Shown here: positions 35,172-53,899 of the stretch, piece after piece
How positions within the stretch are numbered: position 1 is the stretch's first letter
Layout of the letters: each line of letters starts with the position of its first letter
Source: Bugula neritina
Taxonomy: Eukaryota; Bryozoa; Gymnolaemata; Cheilostomatida; Bugulidae
Length of the DNA: 64,000 nucleotides
Assembly: GCA_964035545.1 (NCBI GenBank)
Contig: OZ037771.1
Span: 11,731,980 to 11,795,979, forward strand
Direction: 5' to 3'
The notes under the pieces: generated by a model
The model's database searches: none
What the model saw: only the letters and a program-made list of their open reading frames with translations
What the model was told of the DNA's origin: nothing
Position numbers and translations under genes: made by a program

Positions 35172-37097
35172 TTAATCTCGCTCTGGCATGCAACAGCACA
35201 TCCTTCGCATAAATCTTGCAAATCTTCCCCTCTCTTTTCTTGCCATTCTTTCTCCTACAACAAATAGAACTGTCAGTGTTGCTCATATAGTCATAATTCA
35301 TGCAGCACAGACCAAGCATTGTACAACAAGATACTATGATTAATCTTCAGGTGCTAAATAAATACAATAGTCTGCATGTATGCATCTACTCGTATGTTAA
35401 ACACTAACTTACCATTATTATATACATTGGTATTGATTTCCTCTTCGGCTGCCACATCAGGTTCAATAGCTCTCTTTACCATGCTATCACTTTTTTCCTC
35501 TTTCTCATTTTTCCTGACTTCTGCCATAGATTTATCACCTTTCGCCTGTTCAATTTCATATACTTTCTCGACTGCTGATCCATTTTCTGAAAGGCCTCTC
35601 TCTTATTTGCATTTTCAACTGCTGCCATATAATGAGCTATGCCAATACTCTGCTCTGTCACCTTTTTCTCAATAATCTCTGTTTCCATTATTATTTTGCC
35701 ATTTTGTTTATTTTCGTCTTTCACCGTATCATGTTTCTCTTTATTTAAATATTTACTTTTATCCTTCACTTTTTTGACTACTCTGCTCTGTCACCTTTTT
35801 CTCCATAATATCATTACCAATCTCTATACTTCCATTATTATTTTGCCATTTTGATTATCTTCATCTTTCACCAAGTGTCCATCTCTTCCCTTATTTAAAT
35901 ATTTACTTTTACCCTTCACTTCTTTAATTTCATCATTATCTCCCTCCTCATATATCTTTTCACATCTTTCTTTCTCAACGGCCCACCATCTAGCTTTGCT
36001 TTATTTTCTCTCTCGCCCACTATCTTCTCAATTGCAACTTCAATATCTTTTGCTTTTTTAGCAGGCTTGCATGTCTTTACCTTTACTACTTTCTCTTACT
36101 TTCACTGTTCCTTCTTTATTAATTTTCTTCAAATGCATTGACTCAGTTACTTTGTCCTGCTTTTCATTTTTCTTTTCTCCCTCTTCCCTTGGCTCTGTCT
36201 CGATAAACCCTTTTTCACTCACTCGGCTACTGTTTTCTGTTTGAAACTCTTCTCTCTCTTTAAAGTTATCGTCATCCTTCTCTACCACCTCACTTCCTGT
36301 CACATCTGAAGATCCATGACTTGTCCATCTAAAAAGTAATAATTAGTCTTAGCTTATATCGGCATAGCTTATTTGTAATGTTACATGTTTGCTCAGTAAC
36401 CTTTTACAGTTGAAATATACAGCATTCAAATAGTAATGGACTATACTTTTAAAACTATCTAAACTACTACTTTAATAGATGAAAGTAGCATCTGTCACTG
36501 CATGTAGCCTATAGTATTTAAGGTCTATATTGACACATCATGAAGTTCATGCCTTATTCATTGGTGATGCCAGGAAGAGTATCTGAGCACAGTTACCCCT
36601 GAGCTACATTAGAATCTCTCCGACCATGTTGCAACCATATGGCCTGAGACTTAATCTGCTTAAAAACTCCTTACATGAAAGCTTTGCACGATAATAAAAA
36701 CTTTGAAACTTAATAGGACAACCTTCGTTAAAATATTATGTGCTCAATAAACTGTACCTAAAATAAAAAAAAATGCATGATCTAAACTTAGGAGCTTCAA
36801 TAGAAAAATAAAAACAATTCCTTTAGTGTTGCCTATATAAAGTAAAATTTCAACCTAAATCAGCACTTATCTATTGGAACTAAGTTGCTTCTTAAATAAA
36901 TATTATTACATGCATGGTCAATAAAACTGATTCAATTTAATTATCCTAAAAACAATCGAATAAACTTACGAGTACACAAAGCTATCTGCAGCCCCCATCT
37001 TCCTAATCAAGCAGAAGATGCAAAAAGGCAATAAAAATACGCATGTTGTTTGCAATAGAGGAATACTGAAATAATAAATATCACTTATAACCTCCAT
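35172..37097 (-). pseudogene. Lys/Glu-rich membrane-anchored gene with frameshifts
   Basis: The first exon (36970-37097; the frame is open further upstream to 37166) encodes MEVISDIYYFSIPLLQTTCV and a strongly hydrophobic segment up to LIRK, a probable signal anchor, then a GTAAGT donor. The middle exon (35413-36328) joins in phase and encodes charged, Lys/Glu-rich low-complexity protein. A duplicated section carries KSKYLNK...QNGKIIME and MEKKVTEQS twice. The last exon (35172-35254), joined in phase 1 from NVYNN|G, encodes ERMARKERGRFARF and ends CCCMPERD-stop. The middle exon keeps coding character but changes frame several times (for example near 36068, 35970, 35800 and 35570). It is either a decaying gene or a real gene with assembly errors in A-rich runs. 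No family recognised. Confidence 0.5.
36525..36690 (+). repeat. SINE-like repeat sharing a core with 16384-16512
   Basis: It contains TTCATTGGTGATGCCAGGAA followed by GAGTATCTGAGC, matching the core of the repeat in the acyltransferase intron. Confidence 0.45.
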
Positions 37098-37884
37098 TTT
37101 GTTTAAGTTAAAAAATCTAATAGTTATGAAAATATTTTGATTGTTGGGAAGAATGTAAACAATCATGCAAGGAATTTTATTGCCTTATTGTTGCAATTAA
37201 CCTCTACACATATTTTTGCAAGTATTATTATTTACAATACAGCAGTTTTTTCAATTGTTGAGGAGATATTATTGTCCTGTCTTTACTTTTAATATGTTTA
37301 TTGAGAAGTTGTTTCCTCTAAAGGCTATGTTGTCCATGTACAGTGCTTAACTTTATGCTATAAAATTGCAAAGCAAAAATAGATGGGCAGTAATTTATTA
37401 GAAATGTGCTGAAATGGCTTCAAAAGTATAAGTACTAATTATTGAATGATATATCAGTGAGACTTTTCTTGTTTGTAACTGACGATTTGCAAAAATATGC
37501 ACCGAAGATTGCACTTAGCTTGCAAATGAAAAGACTTTATATGAGGATAATTATGATATATTTCATATTTCATATTTATATTTATTATTTATGTTTATTA
37601 TATTTAATTGTATTAAAACTGTTATGTAAACATGTGAGCTGTGCATATTTTATAAATATGAAAGTATCATATGTGATGTTTTATGATAATATATTATTAT
37701 GTAATACTATGATATGCATGATTGTGCGAGAGTCACAGCTGCTCTATAATATACAAAACTTTGAAAATTGACAAAACTGGAATTCTGCCATATTTACTTT
37801 TTCTATTATATAAAATTGGTAGTCTATAGCATTCACAAATGATAAGCGCAATGTAGCATTGTCATGTTATAAATCAAAGAGAAT

Positions 37885-37920
37885 CACACACACGCGCACA
37901 CACACACACACACACACACC
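37885..37920. repeat. (CA)n microsatellite
   Basis: About 36 bases of CA repeat with one CGCG interruption. The flanks (37170-38820) hold no supportable gene. Confidence 0.9.
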
Positions 37921-38938
37921 AGTTTATAGAAAACTTTGGAATTTAAGCATATTTTCGTATTCCATAGAAATTAGCAATATAAAAATTGCTCAAGTGTAAA
38001 AAATAATATGTAAGCAGCTTCAGGGGAGGTTAGTTGAAGACATTAACATCAGACAAGCATAATTACTCATGGCATTCAAATTAAATAATACTTCTGCAGG
38101 TAACCTGAAAGACAAAGCAGACAGCACCAGCTCTATAAATAGAGTAGGCAGAAGAAATTTTTTCTGCTTACTTTACATTTTATTATATCATTAACTTACC
38201 AGGCTTGAACATTATAAATTTAGGCTATAATTGAAGCTCAAGTGTAGGTTATATAAGAAAATTTGCCTATGTTTGCTGAAAGTGTGTAGACCAAAGCCTG
38301 CATGTGAGGTTTTGTAAGATTTGAACCATGATTTAACTGGGCAAAACTTGTTCAAAATAAAAACAGTTTTATTGAAAAATTTAAGTAGTTTCAAAGTGCT
38401 CAGAATCAAAGTGTGGCTATACAGGTTCCTGTGTTCCTTATATGCCCCGAGCCCTAAAGAAATATGGGTACCTCTCTACCCCCCATCCACCACCGAACCT
38501 GATGGATAAAACATTGCATGTAGATGATACAGAGCTTCAAACTGGTGAAATGTTCTATATTCAGGTATTGTACAGGGTCTTTTCTTTAGTATAAAGACGA
38601 CATTTGACATGGTTTGCAATCACCCTTTTGGCTGAAATAGCGAATACTCTAATAATTCCTAGCGGAAGAGAGAGCTGTATCTTTAGACATACTTGTGTTA
38701 GCAAAGAGTACCTGTTGATAATTGATAAAGTCAGCTGACTAAAAATATGCACAAGTCAAATAACAACATATAGTATTGCATAATTGTGAATATGAAAAAT
38801 ATAACTTTCTAAAAAGTGTCATGGTCGAAATCTTTATATCATTAGTGCTTTGCTTTTCAAAGCAAGGGCCACGGTAAAGGATTAATATTCTGGTGAAGAG
38901 GACCGCATTGCAAACTTTAGCTTGAGCTTGGGGCCATG

Positions 38939-39358
38939 ATATTGTGGTGAATTTTAGCTATGTTATTAGTTAACATGTGATTATATCGAAAAGGGTCAAC
39001 TCTATGTCATGTTGTTATGGATACCGACAGCATCTGGCCTGGCCGACAGCTCCTTATGGTCGACAGTGGTACCACTAATGCCAGCCAATCAGGAAAGTCT
39101 ACTAATTACCACTAGGCGGAGCTACACACGTGTACTGGAAGCACGCTAGGCAGTTAGCTGGCCAGAGCAGCTTGCGACTTGTTATGGAGTAGTAGTGTAT
39201 AGATTGCTCTGTGTTATGTAATCGTTTAATTTAGTGTAATAGTTTTACCTGTTGTATCATTCGCAGCTAATAAACTCTAATAATTGTAAAACCTGGTGAA
39301 GTAGCTTTACATAAGAAGACCCACACATTATCGTGAATTGAGAAATTCACTACAATAT
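38939..39358. mobile_element. Solo LTR, 412 bp, ATAT target duplication
   Basis: The LTR is 38943-39354. It starts TGTGGTGAATTT and ends AAATTCACTACA, its imperfect inverted repeat, with ATAT copies directly outside both ends. It is clearly related to the LTR at 42417-42836 (shared CTTATGGTCGACAGTGG, GTGGAAGCACGCT..., GTGTTATGTAATCGT, GAATTGAGAAATTCACTACA). It is the recombination footprint of the same retrotransposon family. Confidence 0.9.
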
Positions 39359-39599
39359 CAGCATTTTGTTCAATTTAAACTTTATTCCAAATTCTTATGA
39401 ATCATTTCACAATAAAGTCCCAATGGCTTCATGTTTTGTAGCTTGGCTACATAAATAACACATTTAAAAGGTGGCTTTTCATTCTAATTCATGTATACAT
39501 GTAAAACGCAATTTTTGTTTTATGCATAAAATCTAGGGCCACATAAATGTAGGCTGGAGAGTCACATCCGGCCCTGGGGCCGTCTGTTGGACAGCCCTG
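39359..39599. mobile_element. hAT-like element remnant (right end), host of the solo LTR
   Basis: The right end reads, in reverse complement, CAGGGCTGTCCAACAGACGG then CCCCAGGGCCGG, a form typical of hAT termini. GGGCCATGAT left of the LTR (38931-38940) may be part of the same element. The LTR inserted within it, so the hAT copy is the older of the two. No clear left terminus. Confidence 0.5.
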
Positions 39600-39821
39600 T
39601 TTTATATAGAAACACATACACCTACTTTAAGGTAGCTCTGTTATATATTGACCACACCCACTAAGGCAAATATCTGCTATATAAACCATTTTAATTGTTC
39701 AATAGCAAGCTGTTAACTCCAGAAGTACTTGAGTAACACATTCTTTTGAATGACAACTTGAAAATTTCTTAAAATCTAAATTTAAATAAAACTGATATAT
39801 AAATTTAATTGTGATTCAAAG

Positions 39822-39827
39822 TTTATT
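39822..39827 (-). terminator. Poly(A) signal of the macrodomain gene
   Basis: AATAAA on the minus strand about 103 bases past the stop codon of the macrodomain gene. Confidence 0.5.
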
Positions 39828-39929
39828 TAGCAAAAAGGAACAAATCAAAGAAATTTTGCATGCAATAATCAAAGGAAGGTTTCTCAAGTAAACATGATAA
39901 TTCAATAAAACTCAATAAAAAACTGACAA

Positions 39930-42217
39930 TCAATTTTGTGGTGAATTAGTCTTTTTAGTTACTTGACAGACGCGTCGACCTGAGTATCTAAGTGCTGATG
40001 TTATAGCTGCTGCCTTCTTCATACTGGTAGCATAGTCCTCCAGAAGGTGCTGGTCGTAGATCACTATGTCTATGATTCCCAGAGAGCTGTGGGGTTGGCC
40101 ACAAAGGTAATCTACTATACCTTTGGTGAGAACCGTAGACATCAATTTTGCTGACATTCCATAGTTACCTGCAACAGAGCATTAAATTTAAGACTAACCA
40201 GGGTAATGCGGTTTTAGCTTTCACTATTCTGATGTACGCTAGTGGAGCTCCAAAACTTGTTTGATAATATATGTCCATACATTCCATTTCAGCCAAAGTA
40301 GCAATTGTTTCCAATAGTGAAGTGAATAATTTTATGTTTGTCGTCAGTATAATTATGCCAAATTAATCACTCACACGTATAAATACAAGAAACGGCATCA
40401 TATATATACAGAACTAATTAAACCGATATATACATGGAAGATGTCTCTGAAACACAACTGATCAACACTGTAGAGCTGCTTTCTGATTGGTCTACCTGTT
40501 CCCAGAGCAGGGAATGCTGCAGATCTCACTCTCATCTTATTGCACTGCTGCAGACACGCCTCCACGTACTTCAACTGACTGACACCACTGTTTCCACTAG
40601 CACGGCAGAAACGGAACAGGTACCTGGCAGGTAAATTCGGAGCCGTGGCGATTGCTATAGAGCCACTAGACTGCACTGCAAACAAAAATTCACACAATAG
40701 AAAAGGCTACAGCTGCTTATTATTATATAGAGGAAAATTATATTTTTCTGAGGCTACTAGGATGCTGGTGTGACAACTCTACATGATAATAAATAATTAA
40801 GTTCTTGTTAATTAGATATATTATCCACTCAATGCTGTAGTAGCAGTTGCCATTATCACTTAAATAGGCATAGTATATATTTTAAAGTTAAAATGATACA
40901 ATGCATATGATTGGCTGAGTTCTAGCAATCAATCACAGATTCATAACTAATATTTTTCTATTTAGTTAATAACTCTTGTCTGTAATGGTAGCTGAAGTTA
41001 CTATTTACCTGATGACTGACTTTCACAATAATGACAAGCAAATGAAGTATAACTTTATTAAAAAAAAATTTTACACCTTACTAAGATTTACCCAAATTGT
41101 GCTATATAATTCTGACTGCTTTTCAACATCCCACTCTTAATATAACACTCCCAAGATTTAAACTACATTTTATCTAATAACAGGTTGCATATATTTAGTT
41201 TAAGATTTAGTTTTTAAAGATGACAAACTACAAGTCTTTGTGCATTGATCATAAACCCAGGATCAATTTCCTGGTATGTATAAAACAGATAATTAAAATT
41301 AACTATAAAAAATATGCTTTATATTACTATTAGAAGATGATGCAAAGGTTCAACAGGTACGTACACATACTTACAGTCAACAGTTTTAATTAACTTGGAT
41401 GATGTAGGTTGGGTATTGCACTCCTTGTATAGCATTTCACTCACTGAACCTTGATATATAGCAAATACACATGTGCATTATAATCACAACAGATATTCGC
41501 TGATGAAAACTTCATCTGGAAATTATTGGACAAAGGCTTTTACAAAATCTTGCTTTTCTACTGTTCCATGTACCCGATGACTGCTTTTCTTAAAGTAAGG
41601 TAGTCACTGGCTTAAAAATCTATGTCAAAACATATACAAAGTGCTTTGAAATTTCTGCTCTCATCTGTACTTTTAACACATACAGAATATATGCTTGTAA
41701 GGGTGATACAGCAGTTTGCCACTACAGCTGCTGCAGACTGTTTTATAGCTTTTTGCTTGGCTTAAACCTTTAAGTTTTGCTTTAAGGCAGTGATTTTAAC
41801 TTCAATTATTTTTTTACAGGGTTATCAGTTTTATTATTATTATTACAATTTTTAATTCAACTAAATTCTTATGGCTTTTGTTGCTGGAGTTGGTTTTACC
41901 ATTGCACTGAGTACATACTATATCAGATTATTATGATTATATATCGATAATAAAATGATATAATTATAAAATACTGAGCATATAGATGACAAAGCAGCAC
42001 ACCTTTGCTATGAATTAAAACTTCAACTGCATGCTTTCTCAAATCTCCTTTAATCAATCTGACTACACAGTTGATGATTTGAATACAGCATTGTAGACTG
42101 ACAGGTGGAACAAAGGGTATAGGGATCAGAGCATGCTGTACAGCGAAGGGCTGAACAGGTGCTTGTTGATTGGCCGATGCAGGTACTTCCTCCAGGCTAG
42201 GATTAGATAGAGCGGCT
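39930..42217 (-). CDS. Macrodomain protein (PARP14-like macro), last four exons
   Basis: Exons (minus) 42003-42217, 41375-41443, 40496-40675 and 39930-40168, with all three internal junctions agreeing in phase and a TAA stop at 39930-39932. They encode a macrodomain, which binds or hydrolyses ADP-ribose. It opens with RLIKGDLRKHAVEVLIHSK (the usual KGDI...VDVIVN region), continues ACLQQCNKMRVRSAAFPALG and GTGNYGMSAKLM (the phosphate-binding loop), and ends IDIVIYDQHLLEDYATSMKK. This is the loop style of the macrodomains of PARP9/14-type proteins. The first strand lacks the NAAN motif: HSK sits where NAAN would be, so hydrolase activity is doubtful. No ADP-ribosyltransferase domain follows. 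The 5' exons are missing; an LTR retrotransposon (42417 onwards) lies just upstream, probably in the preceding intron. Confidence 0.75.
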
Positions 42218-42416
42218 CTGTGATTGGTTCAGACATTAGATGACTTTCAACTACAAAAGAAGGCAAATAAACAAATTACACACGAACCAAATGAGCTACA
42301 GACACAGGAGATATCCCATTTTACCAACAAGCTTCTATATAATACTTTCTTGAAAATAACTTTAATGCTTTTCTGCCTGCAATAAATTCTTTGAGCAAAG
42401 CTCTGTGATGTAATAT

Positions 42417-42836
42417 TGTAATGGATTTGAGTTGTGCAATTAGTAATTAGTTTATATATATATCGAAAGGGTCGACTCTATGTTGTATATTATTGTGGAG
42501 GTCGACTACATCGACTCCCAGCCGACGTACATCTTATGGTCGACAGTGGCATCACTAATACCAGCTATTCAGGAAAGACTGTTAATTGATAGCAGGTGGA
42601 GCTAGCTACGCATAGTGGAAGCACGCTGAGTAGCTAGCCCGGCAGAGCAGCTTGGGAGTTAGCTTAGAGTAGTTGTGTGCAAAGTTCTCAGTGTTATGTA
42701 ATCGTACAATTCATGTTAATAGTAATTCAATTCTTGTATCTTGTAAATAATAAACTTGTTATAACGCAAATAACCTGGTGTAGTACCTTTGTATAGGTTG
42801 ACCCACATAACATAGTGAATTGAGAAATTCACTACA
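42417..42836 (+). mobile_element. 5' LTR of a degenerate LTR retrotransposon, 420 bp
   Basis: It starts TGTAATGGATTT and ends AAATTCACTACA. It is followed after four bases by a primer binding site and gag. No matching 3' LTR is present downstream. Confidence 0.85.
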
Positions 42837-42840
42837 GTAG

Positions 42841-42855
42841 TGGCAGCGGTGGGAT
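42841..42855 (+). promoter_or_regulatory. Primer binding site, tRNA-Leu type
   Basis: TGGCAGCGGTGGGAT is the exact complement of the 3' end ATCCCACCGCTGCCA of a common animal tRNA-Leu. It lies four bases after the LTR end. Confidence 0.8.
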
Positions 42856-42897
42856 ACCACTTAATACAAATGCTCCTAGCCAGGGAGTAGAAAGAAG

Positions 42898-43747
42898 ATG
42901 GCCAACGAGGACGACGCACCCGGACAGGAACCGGTAGCAGTAGAGGAGGATCGCATAGGCGGCCCAGCGCTGCCTATGGACAGGTACCACTTGCGGGCTC
43001 CCATCTTCTCAAGAGAAGAAGATGTGGAGCAATTCATCACTGAGTTTAGTGATGTGGCGGCCATCTGCAGATGGCCGGATAGGGTTACTCTGATCCAGCT
43101 ACGGTTATGTCTGACAGGGTCGGCTAAACCCTATGGGATAAGCTAGAATGTCAGGGACATATTTGAGGCATTGAGAGCTCGATTTGGATTAACCGCTCGA
43201 GAAGCCCGCGTGCAACTCCAGGGGCTTAGGAGAAATCCTAAGACTGACCTGCGAGAGCATGCTACCGTAGTCGAACGACTTGCCTGCTGATAGTCGACAG
43301 AGCTTAGCACTGGATGCATTCTTCCAGTCAATTAACAACCTCGAGTTGAAACAGCATCTGCTGGTGGCCGAGGTTGAGACCAGGGAGAGAGCTCTAAGGC
43401 TTGGAAATACCTATTTTCAAGCCGACAGTGCGTGCCGACCTGGTACGACAATACAGCAAGTCGGAGCAGACGACGACGTGTCGACGTCGCCAGCGAAGAC
43501 AGCTGTACATGTCGCCACGGCAGCAGCCGACGAGCCGACTAGCTTGACCACAAGCTTGGTTCGAGAGTTACTAGCTGAGATCAGGCAATTACGCCAACAG
43601 TCGACAGCCAAGCGACCTCGAGGGTCGTCGACAGCTGTCGATGACATGCGCCGCCCGGTATGCTGGGGCTGTGGTAGTGGCAGGCACTTCATGCGAAGTT
43701 GCCATCACGGTAGAGGGAGGCAGTTAAACGGCAACGGCCCACAATAA
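42898..43747 (+). pseudogene. LTR retrotransposon gag, broken
   Basis: The frame opens at 42898 (MANEDDAPGQEPVAVEEDR), with SREEDVEQFITEFSDVAAIC as the capsid-like start, and is stopped at 43144-43146. Gag-like coding continues (DIFEALRARFGLTAREARVQ) to two further stops near 43288. The last section (43280-43747) stays open and ends with a CCHC zinc knuckle, CWGCGSGRHFMRSC (C-x2-C-x4-H-x4-C). GC content is well above the surroundings, as expected for a recent insertion. Nonsense and frame lesions make it non-functional. Confidence 0.85.
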
Positions 43748-43839
43748 CTTCTGCCAACCGTGGGCCCCAGTTTAACCCTCCAAGGCAGAGGCCAAGGCCC
43801 AAACCCCACCGGGTGAGGAGGCCGCCTTCGCCAGAGTGT

Positions 43840-44293
43840 ATATAGCAGCTATTTTTTCCCCGGCAAGCTTGCCGGCAAAATTGTCACATTCCTGTTGAAT
43901 ACTGGGTGTACCACAAACCTACTGAGTCGGCGTCTATTCGACACTCTCAGTGCCAGGGACAGGGCTAGCCTAGAACCATATGAAGAGGAGCACGACACGT
44001 TGGCGGACGGGTCGTGTATTCTTTTCTATGGGGTAATCCAGTTGACTGGTAGAGTCCGTGATCAGACAATCAGCGAGACCTTCATCGTCAGTCAACTCAA
44101 GGAGGACGCCATCTTGGGCATGTCATTTCTGAAGCGACACAGGTGCTACATTGACTTTAACAAGTCGGCGGTGGTGATGGCCGGACGTGAGCTGGCCTGT
44201 GTCGACCGATTTAGCCGACCCTTGGTGGGGGGAGTGCAGGTGGTACAGCGCTGTACTGTTCCTTGGCGCTCTCAGTTTTTAAATGCTGAATAA
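43840..44293 (+). pseudogene. Retropepsin-like protease domain of the LTR element
   Basis: The sequence around GKIVTFLLNTGCTTNLLS has the aspartic-protease flap-strand layout, and the C-terminal EDAILGMSFLKRH fits the family's second half. The active-site Asp of the D-T-G triad is replaced by Asn, so catalysis should be lost. No reverse transcriptase, integrase or 3' LTR follows; retroelement similarity stops near 44275. The element is 3'-truncated. Confidence 0.75.
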
Positions 44294-44389
44294 TAAATAT
44301 TGTTTACACAGACCAACTCCCAGTCTTCAAGTGTTGAGAGACTAAGCAGATGGGTATCAGAGACTACGTCAGTCAGTTTCATCTAAACT

Positions 44390-45724
<1,335 letters not shown>

Positions 45725-45778
45725 AATACTCTATTTTTCGAAATATTGAGTTCTTTTGATTCATTTTTAATTATAGAA

Positions 45779-49096
<3,318 letters not shown>

Positions 49097-49119
49097 ATAT
49101 ATATATATATATATATATA
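49097..49119. repeat. (AT)n at the 5' boundary of the non-LTR element
   Basis: Short AT array exactly at the truncation point of the retrotransposon. Confidence 0.85.
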
Positions 49120-49149
49120 CATGTATATATAAGTAAAATCGCATACTTA

Positions 49150-49450
49150 TGTTAAAATTACCTAAACTCAAACCCGATCCCAATAACCCAACTCCTACTC
49201 CAATGCCCTACGCTAAACTTAACACCTCTCCCTGCAAACTCAAGTCCAAGCTTTCAACCCCAAACTCAAACTCCCAATTCCCAATCCCTCCCTAATCTCA
49301 ACTTGACCACATTAACCCAGCCTCAAACCCCAATATAAAAAATGTGTAGCATTTACCTAATTTTTCATTTGATACCACTAATTACTGTTAACTCCGGCCA
49401 TTAGTTATTACCCTCCCCAATTTTGCTGTGAAATTTTCACCAAGCGCACC
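49150..49450. repeat. C/A-rich degenerate block, partner of about 44650-44950
   Basis: Runs such as CAACCCCAAACTCAAACTCC are followed by a flank resembling that of the block at 44.65 kb (AAAAATGTGTAGCATTTACC here; AAAAATGTACTAGTTTTGCC there). No coding frame. Confidence 0.5.
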
Positions 49451-49520
49451 ATTTATTTGGACTTTATATAGGAATTAACAGCTCAATGCATACTCTGTGA
49501 GATGCACTAATTATAAAAAT

Positions 49521-49675
49521 ATTTTATGATACTTACTATTTTATATACTTACTATTTTATATACTAACAATTTATATACTTACTACTTTATATACTTACT
49601 ATTTGATATACCTACTATTTTATATACTTACTATTTTATATATTTACTATTTAATATACTTTTTATTTCATATAT
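49521..49675. repeat. 16-bp minisatellite
   Basis: About nine imperfect tandem copies of TATATACTTACTATTT. Confidence 0.85.
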
Positions 49676-49814
49676 CTGATATGCGATTTGCACATGTACA
49701 AAGTTTCTGCTTAAAACTTTATTTTCATATACACTTAGTAATCTATAGGTATTTTGCAGTCATTGCCAGCACCCAGAAATGAATACATTTGTAAGGGAGA
49801 TAATTATAATATTA

Positions 49815-49960
<146 letters not shown>

Positions 49961-50327
49961 ATTATGATATATTACAATATATTATGATATTCTTAGTGAG
50001 GATGCCCTTAACTATCCTGTGTACGTAAGAGTTTTTAGGTGAACTACCAGACATATAGAAATATATGAAATCAAAGCACAAGTTTTTAGATGATCGAGTA
50101 TTTGTTACATTTTTTGCATAAAAATGAGCAACCTATTTATTTTTTTTATAAAAAGTTGCATAGCTTCTCAAATTTCAGAAGCCCAATTAAATAAGCTCAG
50201 GCATGTATTTTCAACATAATTTCAAAGCTGGAAAAAGACTTAAAGTTGCAGAGATATCTTATTCACAGCAGATGAAATGACAATGATTTGTAGCATGATA
50301 GTGTTGGGCTAGTTAAACCACATAGGA

Positions 50328-50364
50328 AGTGGGGCAAGTTGAACCAGGTACAACTTGCCCCACT
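50328..50364. other. Perfect 14-bp hairpin
   Basis: AGTGGGGCAAGTTG, loop AACCAGGTA, CAACTTGCCCCACT. GC-rich arms in AT-rich DNA, just outside the palindromic element. Confidence 0.75.
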
Positions 50365-50386
50365 AAGTATTTTCACTATTTGAATT

Positions 50387-51449
50387 ATTGGTGCAACCAA
50401 AAAGGGTGGCCACTCGGTGTTGAGGTCTGTGACACTCATTTTAGTCATTAGAAGGGGTTTTGATTAAACTAGGTGCCGCGAAAGATTTTTTATGTTATCT
50501 TTAGATTTTTAAACAGCTCCGATTGTCAAGATTATTGTTAAATAAATCTTCAGTGAATAATAAACAGTTCACAATAATTTTAACCAAAAAACATGATTAA
50601 AAAATGATAAAATTGAAATAATTGTAACAAAAACCAAATTCGTCAAGAGTTATATTTCCTTGTAAAAGATTCAGTTTAAGTTTAATCTTATTGTTATTTT
50701 TGTGATAATAGACATGCTGACTTATGAAACATATACGTTAAACTAGTAAAAAGGCTAGGAGCAATATTAAAAAAATTAAAAGTGTTCACAAAGCTTAAAA
50801 AAAACTCAACATCTTTGCGACACCCATTTTAGTAAGAACATCCCCACCCCGAATGACTAAAAAAGGTGTCATGGTGATTTTTGCTTTAATTTTAGCTTTA
50901 ACTGGGCAGTTTTAGATTTTACAAATTATATCATAATACAACTTTTACAAATCAAGAATTCTTGTGACACCCATTTTAGTCATGGGGGGGGGGTGTTTCA
51001 ACTAAAATAGGTGTCGCACAAATGTTTAGCTTTCTTAAACCTTGTGAAAATTTTTATTTTTCCATTATTGCTCCCAGCGTTTTTACTAGTTTTAGGCTTA
51101 TGTTTTATAAGTCAGCATGTTTATGATCACAAAAATAATAATATAATTGAGTGAAAAAGAAATTTTTGACAAGGAAAGATAACTCTTGATGAGTTTGATT
51201 TTCCTTATAATTAATTCAATTTTGTTTTTATTTATTTATGTTTTTTGGTGTAAAGGATTGTGAAATGTTCAATATTTACTGAAGATTATTTTAATAATAA
51301 TTTCAGCAGTCACAACTGTCTAAAACGCTGAAAATGAAATGAAAACTTTTTCGCGACACCCATTTTAGTCAAAACCCCCTCTATAATGACTAAAATGGAT
51401 GTCATGGACCTCGACACAGGGTGGCTACCCACTTTAGTCACACCCGTTA
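50387..51449. mobile_element. 1.06-kb near-palindromic element
   Basis: The two halves (about 50390-50870 and 50965-51445) are diverged inverted copies. They share, among others, GGTGGCCACTCGG/GGTAGCCACCCTG, GACACCCATTTTAGT, CAAGAGTTATATTTCC/CAAGAGTTATCTTTCC and ACATGCTGACTTAT. The motif GCGACACCCATTTTAGTC and its complement occur about four times, each pair forming a local hairpin. No coding frame. AATTAT flanks both ends (a possible target duplication). Class unknown; it behaves like a foldback MITE. Confidence 0.75.
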
Positions 51450-51459
51450 ATTATGTCTG

Positions 51460-53734
<2,275 letters not shown>

Positions 53735-53899
53735 ACGATAGTGTGAGAGACTTGCGTGACCAACAGGTTCAACAAACATCATAGTGGATCGAAGAACTTG
53801 CGCATTAGCAGCAGCAGCCGAAAGCAACAATGAAACACACAATCTTGTAATCAGTATTAGACGAGCTATATTTATGCGTGCATTAAATTATGTCAGTGT

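Noticed and set aside
37442-37771. 109-codon plus-strand frame rich in Ile, Tyr and Met
   Set aside because: Composition follows AT richness; no domain, context or splice signals.
43143-43692. Minus-strand frames opposite gag
   Set aside because: Antisense shadows of the gag reading frame in GC-rich sequence.
44309-44385. Minus-strand exon-like frame (MKLTDVVSDTHLLSLSTLED) as an earlier macrodomain-gene exon
   Set aside because: The available donor gives phase 0, while the next known exon needs two leading bases; no supporting homology.
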